From Calliopum simillimum (lineage: Eukaryota; Arthropoda; Insecta; Diptera; Lauxaniidae): DNA of 64,000 nt. Numbering within the stretch: position 1 is the first letter of the stretch; each line of letters starts with the position of its first letter. The position numbers and the translations under genes are program-made. A model generated the notes under the pieces. The model was given only the letters and a program-made list of their open reading frames with translations, had not been told where the DNA came from and did no database searches. Shown piece after piece: positions 57,720-64,000 of the stretch. Location: NCBI GenBank assembly GCA_951812925.1, contig OX638368.1, positions 161,248,492 to 161,312,491 of the forward strand, read 5' to 3'.

Positions 57720-60340
57720 ACAAGAAGTTAGAAAAACATGGCTCTACAATGATTTGATATAAGCAAATCTCTCTAAATTACTGCGCGAAAGAAGTATTAC
57801 TTAAATCTGCAAGGAGACGCGGGGATAGGATAGAAATGGTACAAAAATCGAAACAAATTGGCACAACATTAAACGTCGAGCCATAAATTGTAAAAGTCAT
57901 ACGACTTTTGTTCAGTCTCTACACACCTCAGGAGTTATAGGATTGTAGCAGTAGAAGCTTGAAACAGCATTGAAAGTTACAAAATCAATTCAAATGTCTA
58001 CATCACCAGTGATATAGAGGCAATTGGGTTCTTGAATATTGATTGGCAAACTTAAATCCCTATCTATTTTTTGGTTTTGGATATTGATACTTGATCTTGG
58101 TTTGCTTATCATTATTGAAGAAGTCTATTGTCACTTTATCAGCATTGGTCATTTTAAGTATAGAAAACTTCCTATCATTTCTTTCTCAAAACAATAAGTT
58201 TTTAAAGATGCCAAATTCTGTGTTGTGAGAAAAGATCGGTGATACCCAGAATTGCCAGGTGGACGCAGCACGTTTTTTGCTCTCAAAGAAACGTTTTTTG
58301 ATTAGAGGTAAAATCGGTTAAGATGTTAGCCGATTATCAAAAACTGACTTTAACTATCAAATTTATGGGCATTTTTCGATTTTGAAACTGGTTTCGGGTA
58401 CACCATATATTCTGAAATGAACTAAATTTTACATGGTGTTCATCTAAATGAAAACAAAAATTTTGGTGCCCGGGAATCGAATGCCGAGAATCTTAAATTC
58501 TTTATTATTTCATACAAATCTGTTCCAGTCGAATGTCTATATAATTTATTTTACGTTTCTTTGGTCGATTTTGGCCAGCTTTTCTTGTCGACACTGGTGT
58601 TACCCCTATTAAATGTAAATGAACACGACCGAATGGCAGTCTGTCTTGATTATCATATTGACCAAAATCATAACCGTAGCTGTGCTGTTTTGATCTTGGA
58701 CATTAAGTTTTGGTAGTGGTCTTAAAATCATACTTATTAGCGTCTTGGCTTTGGTTTCAAAAAATTTTAAAGACCAAGACTGGTTGTGCTCATCACTATT
58801 CTTGAAAAACTGTAGGCTGATGATTTTTTCCACTCTAACCATGGCATCTATTCTGAGTAGCAGACACAATGTAGGTATCACTTTTAAGGATAAGAAACAC
58901 TCTAATTTCAGAAACGTCATAACTCGAGAAACTATCAAGGTGCAAATCAAACTCCATTTGGTCATTAACTTTGCGGATATTTGATGAAATTGCTTGAGCA
59001 GAAATGAGCATAAAAGAAATAAATATAAAATGAACGAAGAAGACGAAGAAACATGGGCGGACGGATGGAGAGACAGACATAAATACGCTGCTCGAACATG
59101 TAATAATAATCAGCGTAAAATAAAGGAATGAAACATTTACGAAGATTTCAAGTCAAAGTGTCAATCAAGTCAACTGACAGCTTCACACACAGCGTGCAAC
59201 GCAATGGCAATCCCAGTCGAGAGAGAGAGAGAGAGTCGTCGTCAAGCAGAAAAGCATGGCAAATGGTAATGGTAAAATGCCGAACGAAGCGACCAAAACT
59301 GAAACCGATAAACGGAGACGGAGGCGAAGATATCAGGCGGTGTGTGCACAGGGAAATCCCGTGCGATATGTCCAAATACTTTTATTATTAATTTCATGAT
59401 TGTAAAGTTATTTATGTTAATGGAAAAATTCCGCAATTGAAATTACAATTTGAATAAAATTTCAATTCACTTTTGGCTTGGCGAATTGTAAGGAATTAAA
59501 ATGCTTAATTCGCCAGCTTGGTAAATGCCAATACCAATATACTCCCCTCTTAATCTGGCCAAAACTAAAACGTAAGAAATGTAGATGGCGGTCATCACAT
59601 ACTCGTAGTTAACAAAATATTTGGCATTAACATTTTGCTCCCACGTTTTTCGCTTTTTTTTTCATACATACCAACGACACTGACATTTGTTATTTGTAAC
59701 TTATTTTTGTTAATTTTTTGCATCACTGATTTATTTATTTTATCTTAATTAATTTGCATTTATTACCATATTAATTAAATCAATTTCACTTCTTTCAATT
59801 TATTTTGCGCTATAAATTTTGAAAGCAGCAACTCTTGTAACCAGTTTTTTCTCACAATTGCATTTAAAAGTCTGGTTTTGTATTTGCTGTTGTTGTTGTT
59901 GTCGCAATTAATAAATTTTGACATTTCTGAAAAATATCCAATAATTGCTAATGACTCCTTATTAATTTTTATAGTATTTTGCGAAAAACGCGTACTTGAA
60001 TTACTTGAGACTTCCCGCTGAGTTGCAGTGATTTGTGTGCTGCAGTCAAAGTGATAAAATATCACTTGTCCACTCGACACCACTACTGCAGGGTCGTAAA
60101 TTGAATTTATTGCATTTGAATTCATGAGCAGCATCAAATCAATGGTTAGACGATATTTTTTCTCCAGAAAATATCTTCACTTTCACAGATCAAATTAACT
60201 ACAAAATTTTATTGACAATTTTTCTTTTCTTAATTTGAGGACTTAAATTTCAATAACGTAAAAACATTTCAGCTTTTTAGTGCAAAAGGAATGTGGTCCT
60301 GAAACCCCCCTTAAAAAATAAATTCAAATTAATTTAATAT
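57720..60340. other. Mostly unique DNA with CTTGGT runs and a 120-codon unrecognised frame
   Basis: Degenerate CTTGG runs occur near 58093-58111, 58641-58650 and 58740-58790, with GACCAAGAC as the inverted form. A (GA)n run lies near 59219-59235. The minus-strand frame 59775-60137 (120 codons) has mixed composition including NNNN, but no known domain. It is the best of the unexplained frames here but is not supported as a gene. Confidence 0.4.
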
Positions 60341-60345
60341 AGGCG

Positions 60346-61038
60346 AGGAGCCGGCAATACTAAAAGTGCCGTCATCGCGGATTCTGAAATTTTTAATGCA
60401 GAATGGTAGTTTACACTAAGACGAATAAGAAAAGCTTGGTCAGCATGGTTGTAGCCTGGCAGAAATATTTTTAAATGATTTTTGAATTATTAAATTTTCG
60501 GAATGTTTTGCCTTTATCGCGGATTTTGATCAATCTTAATATTAATCGATGGTAAATTTCATAACCATTCAGAAAAAATCCGGCCGACCAAATTTTTTTT
60601 GCCGAAAATGACCGGCAGACCTATTTTAATGGTGCGACAGTGGGTACTTCCGGCAGTTTCTAAGCTCGCATACCAAGATATTTTTAAATTTGACATTAAA
60701 ACACGTAAATTAAAAAAAAACAAATTTCGGTGATAAGAGAAATTGTACCCACCATTAAAATAGGTCTGCCGGTCATTTTCGGCAAAAAAAAATTGGTCGG
60801 CCGGATTTTTTCTGAATTGTTATAAAATTTAACATCGATTAATATTAAGATTGATCAAAATCCGCGATGACGGCAAAACATTCCGAAAATTTAATAATTC
60901 AAAAACCATTTAAAAATATTTCTGCCAGGCTACAACCATGCTGACCAAGCTTTTCTTATTTGTCTTAGTGTAAACTACCATTCTGCATTAAAAATTTCAG
61001 AATCCGCTATGACGGCACTTTTAGTATTGCCGGCTCCC
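60346..61038. mobile_element. Foldback element, nearly complete palindrome (~693 bp)
   Basis: AGGAGCCGGCAATACTAAAA on the left is inverted at the right as TTTTAGTATTGCCGGCTCCC. Further matching pairs include AAGCTTGGTCAGCATGGTTG, TCCGGCCGACCAA and GACCGGCAGACCTATTTTAA. Arms of about 300 bp surround a loop near 60.65-60.72 kb. It has no coding capacity and no target duplication that I could resolve. Confidence 0.9.
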
Positions 61039-61337
61039 GGACTAATAGTTTTATTCAAAATGATAACAACTTATCTTTCACATAAAGTTGATTTTTAATA
61101 ACTATCTACACATTGAACGGATTAACAGAAAATAAATTTTTTGGAATATGCACACCATCTGCATCATATTTACGAGAATTCATCCCATGACAAAACCATC
61201 ACAGCGCACAATTTTAGTGTTCACGGGTGATTGAACATACGACTCTAGATTTATTAGGCATTCCTTTAACCATCTTAGCTAGTGAGCTAGCTAGGCGTCA
61301 ATTTTCATATGTTTTACGCAACTGTGTAATTATTATA

Positions 61338-62235
61338 AAGGGTATTCCAATCGTAGGTGTGGTACTTTGTTATCGATTAAAATCTGCATTATCGACCATT
61401 ATCCGCCATATTTTTTGTCATTTTCAACGTGACAGTATAGGATTTTTGTTAAAGATCGCTGCACGAAAGAACAACGAATTGAAATTGTTGAATTTTGGAT
61501 CTTCAATTCCAAGTCAATTCCAAAAAATCCAAAGTTCTAAAAATCATCTTTTCGAACGAGGCTCATTTTCACCTCGGCGGCTATGTTAACAAGCAAAACT
61601 GACGTATGTGGGGCTCGGAAAATCCACAAGTGATCGTAGATAAGCTAATGCATCCACCGCGCGTCACTGTTTGTTGCGGTTGATGGGTCGGGTCATTTTT
61701 TTCCGAAGATGAGGCCGGAAACACCGAAAATGTCAACTCTGAACGGTGCCACATTATGTTGGAAGACTATTTTTTGCCGGAGGTTGAAACTCAGGGTCTG
61801 AACGATACATGGTTTCAACAAAATGGCGCTACACTATACACAACTGGCCTCAATTTGGACTTTTTGCTACGCAAATTCCCGAACCGTGAAATTTCTCGTC
61901 GCGGTGATGTGAATTGGCTGTCCAGGTCATGCGATTTGACGATTAGACTTTTTTTTATGGGGTGTAAATTATTCGAAGACGCCTCCAGACTGGTAAAGCA
62001 GTATTACATCGGTGATTTGGACCATTCCTGAGGCTATACTGCAAAACTTCATCAAAATATGGCCGATGGACTGAGATATCTACAAAATAGTCGCGGTGAA
62101 CATATCCGATAAATAATTTTCCACAAAAAATCGTATTATGTGACCTTTCGAATGAAATAAAATATTTGGAAAATTTCCCAACCGTTTGCGTTTTATTCAA
62201 AATCAAAATACCACACGTTTTAATGGAGCACCCTT
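61338..62235 (+). mobile_element. IS630-Tc1-mariner superfamily transposon (898 bp), internally deleted
   Basis: The left end AAGGGTATTCCAATCGTAGG and the right end read inward, AAGGGTGCTCCATTAAAACG, are related inverted repeats. TA lies at 61336-61337 and 62236-62237. The end sequence AAGGGT...TCCA resembles that of the 3851-4888 element, and the transposase is of the same family. Confidence 0.85.
61445..62112 (+). pseudogene. Decayed DDE transposase with two catalytic Asp-to-Asn changes
   Basis: The N-terminal piece VKDRCTKEQRIEIVEFW (about 61449-61500) matches the start of this insect transposase family. After KSSFRT-type sequence it jumps to NEAHFHLGGYVNKQN (from 61553), losing most of the DNA-binding and linker region. 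The first catalytic position is Asn (AAC). The central part reads WFQQNGATLYTTGL, so the second catalytic Asp is also Asn. GDVNWLSRSCDLT contains the third Asp. Stops after VNKQN and after GDLDHS, and a shift near 61680, complete the loss of function. The tail reads YLQNSRGEHIR.IIFHKK. Confidence 0.88.
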
Positions 62236-62740
62236 TACATCGATTTTTTATTTTTTTTATTTTGTAATTGTCACTGCCACTCTCCCTATAAATATTACTA
62301 AGCAATGAAATTTTGTAAGTTCCTCGAAAACCTTGTAAGCCATGAAACCTTCAAGATCGAAATTTATTCTTTTCCGGACGTCTTTAACTCCGTATACTAA
62401 GAAAAAAAGAAAGTTTGTATTCGTTAAGCTTTCTGCGTGAACCCAACGGATCCGAGATACGTGGAGTATATAGCAATTGGTAGCCTTGCTCTTGGGAATT
62501 TAGTCGCTATGAAGTGATTCATCGAGGTACAGCGCGCGTTGTGTATGCGAGAATTTTCTAAAAACGGGTTACTCAGCGTGCTCGGTGAAAGAGGACGTGC
62601 AGTTACAGTCAATTCGAAACGATATGTGAAGATGTCAAAATAGAAAAACTTTCCTGGCTTTATTCAATTAATACGAACTTTTCAGTCAAATTTGCAATAA
62701 ACAACAACCGACGCTATAAATATTAATTTGGCTTTAACCA
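62236..62740. other. Non-coding DNA between transposase relics
   Basis: No element boundary or domain was recognised. The 62-codon minus-strand frame at 62424-62612 has no known motif. Confidence 0.4.
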
Positions 62741-62744
62741 ATCA

Positions 62745-62815
62745 ATATGGTTCCAGGAGGACGGAGCAACGTCACACACCTCCAATATGTTTCTGCCACG
62801 AGCAGCCATCACAAA
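62745..62815 (+). pseudogene. Small transposase relic (second catalytic motif)
   Basis: The plus strand reads IWFQEDGATSHTSNMFLPRA, matching the WFQQDGATSHTS motif around the second catalytic Asp of the same broad transposase family. No other part was found nearby and no terminal repeats were seen. Confidence 0.6.
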
Positions 62816-63154
62816 ATCTACCTACCGAGCCATCATCAGAAATTTTAGTATTCGAATAAATTAGAGCCGTGACCGCGAGAGTTTCCATTTGGACGATATT
62901 ATTTTTAACAAATAAATTTCCAAATTGTGTATTTTATAGATGAATTACTTTATTTAAATTGGTCCACTAAGTACAAACTTTCTTTTGGGAGACCTTGTAG
63001 TTCAGAGCCTATTATTGAAATTCTGTTAAGTTTTGGTTCAGTAAGAAAGAAATTGTGATAGCTTTAGTCCTTCCCGCCAACTTTACAGAAGTTACAGTTT
63101 AACTATATGACAGATCTTATATGTACATCATAACTTTGGTTTCTTGAGATAAGA
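62816..63154. other. AT-rich DNA, no feature recognised
   Basis: Nothing beyond background composition was seen before the hAT-like MITE at 63163. Confidence 0.4.
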
Positions 63155-63162
63155 GTTTAGAA

Positions 63163-63304
63163 CAGTGGCGGATCCAGCATTGTCAAGAGGGGGGGCCGAT
63201 TGACTACATTTCTAGATAATAACAGAATGTTTTCAAAATCTTTACATATAATTTAGGTTTGAGAGAAGGGGCGATCGCCCTATCGCCCCCTGGATCCGCC
63301 ACTG
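63163..63304. mobile_element. 142-bp hAT-like MITE with perfect 8-bp target duplication
   Basis: The tips CAGTGGCGGATCCAGCAT and CTGGATCCGCCACTG are inverted. GTTTAGAA occurs exactly at both flanks (63155-63162 and 63305-63312). An 8-bp duplication with a CAGTGGCGGATCC tip is typical of non-autonomous hAT elements. Inner GGGGCGATCGCCC pairs add to the fold. Confidence 0.95.
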
Positions 63305-63312
63305 GTTTAGAA

Positions 63313-64000
63313 GAAATAGTTTCGATAGTTTAACATTTATATATATACATGTTCCGAAATTCGTGTGTTTTCAATCACTTCAGAAGGCTGTTTGATAAAA
63401 TCGGTGAGTCGAATGATAAAAAGTGTGAGATTCTCTTTTATGGATAATTACAGGCTCTGCAAATAATATTCATTTGCCTAAAGGAGAAGTAACCTTGCAG
63501 GAAATATTCTTATAAAATTGCAAAAAATCGAAAAATGCGATTTTATTGATCAATATCATTTATAGAATCTGTATTTCTGCACAAAAAAGTTTCTTATACT
63601 ATTTATTGTGTGACTCACCTTTTTCATTAAAAAGCTTTCGAAATGATAATTAAATAATTAAAAACACACGTATTATAGAAAAGGCCTGGTAGTCAATATT
63701 CTCATTGTAAGTTTAGTACACTAGTTCGAAGTCGTAGCTTTGAATTCTAACATATAGCCCCATGCGATAGAACGACTCTGTTGGACAAATTTTGTAACAA
63801 TAATCAGATGATAAGATCAGAATAAGCAGATGTTTTTGTTTCCAACACATTTATACTGGTGAGAATAAAAAACCCATGCTTTTTATTTCGAAAAATCTTT
63901 CCAAACTTATGTGTATATTATGATTTCGGTTATGAATAGACCACAAAGACCTTTGTGTTAATGTGTGCCTAACATAAATGCATTAAAAATGATGATCTCT
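63313..64000. other. AT-rich DNA, no feature recognised
   Basis: No long frame, inverted repeat or tandem array was seen. The window ends here without a boundary signal. Confidence 0.45.

Noticed and set aside
58460..58500. tRNA-like B-box on the minus strand (CATTCGATTCCCGGGCACC)
   Set aside because: The preceding bases do not form a T-stem and no A-box is seen upstream.
1..64000. CRISPR arrays, operons or bacterial gene features
   Set aside because: Composition, transposon types and lack of dense frames show eukaryotic DNA; the tandem repeats lack spacers.

Overview
The window looks like intergenic or intronic DNA of a higher fly (Diptera, Brachycera; a tephritid or other non-Drosophila fly would fit). 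It is strongly AT-rich, has many CAG/CAA and GTT/GCT triplet runs, and carries fly-type transposon relics: mariner, a second IS630-Tc1-mariner family, Tc1, pogo-like, hAT-like and piggyBac-like elements, and a Jockey-type LINE. The species cannot be fixed from sequence alone. I found no intact protein-coding gene, no convincing tRNA or rRNA gene and no CRISPR array. Nearly all open frames are short, overlapping and uncharacteristic; the longest (41016-42671, minus) is an artefact of a stop-free 11-bp satellite.

Layout. 1-1.2 kb: plain AT-rich DNA. 1.2-2.8 kb: about 3.5 tandem units of a ~420-bp repeat ending in an A-rich tail. 2.97-4.89 kb: two DDE transposons back to back (an internally deleted mariner and a second transposase family), each with TA duplications. 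4.9-9.6 kb: mostly unique. 9.6-11.1 kb: dispersed repeats and a minus-strand copy of a family ending in GGGTATAA. 11.3-13.7 kb: unique DNA with CAG-type runs. 13.8-16.0 kb: a foldback element, a TTAA-flanked element and a second copy of the GGGTATAA family. 17.8-18.3 kb: an hAT-like element. 19.4-25.9 kb: another GGGTATAA-family copy and several diverged dispersed modules.

27.1-33.2 kb is a nest of inverted-repeat elements, including an almost wholly palindromic 1.87-kb element with a perfect 8-bp target duplication (28155-30022). 33.2-36.4 kb is mostly unique. 36.4-40.3 kb is a second nest: a head-to-head Tc1-like palindrome with IR/DR-type ends (36531-38174) and a 1.69-kb foldback with nearly identical arms (38505-40190), inside a GAGCAG-motif-rich pair of ends. 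40.75-41.0 kb holds a pogo/Tigger-type transposase relic abutting a 1.64-kb, highly homogeneous 11-bp satellite (41018-42660), followed by a TA-flanked MITE (42823-43260). 44-50 kb is mostly unique, with two 63-bp TTAA-flanked mini-elements at 47.5 kb. 50.3-54.6 kb has a LINE relic, a foldback, another GGGTATAA-family copy, a pogo-like MITE and a perfect hairpin. 56.6-57.7 kb has a GATATC-rich inverted-repeat element and a hairpin. 60.3-63.3 kb has a foldback, two more transposase relics and a 142-bp hAT-like MITE with a perfect 8-bp target duplication.

No set of genes works together here. The theme is the density and nesting of long inverted repeats, several with arms of 200-750 bp. If transcribed these would fold into long double-stranded RNA, so the most testable idea is that part of this window is a source of hairpin-derived small RNAs. 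Nothing in the sequence alone proves transcription.
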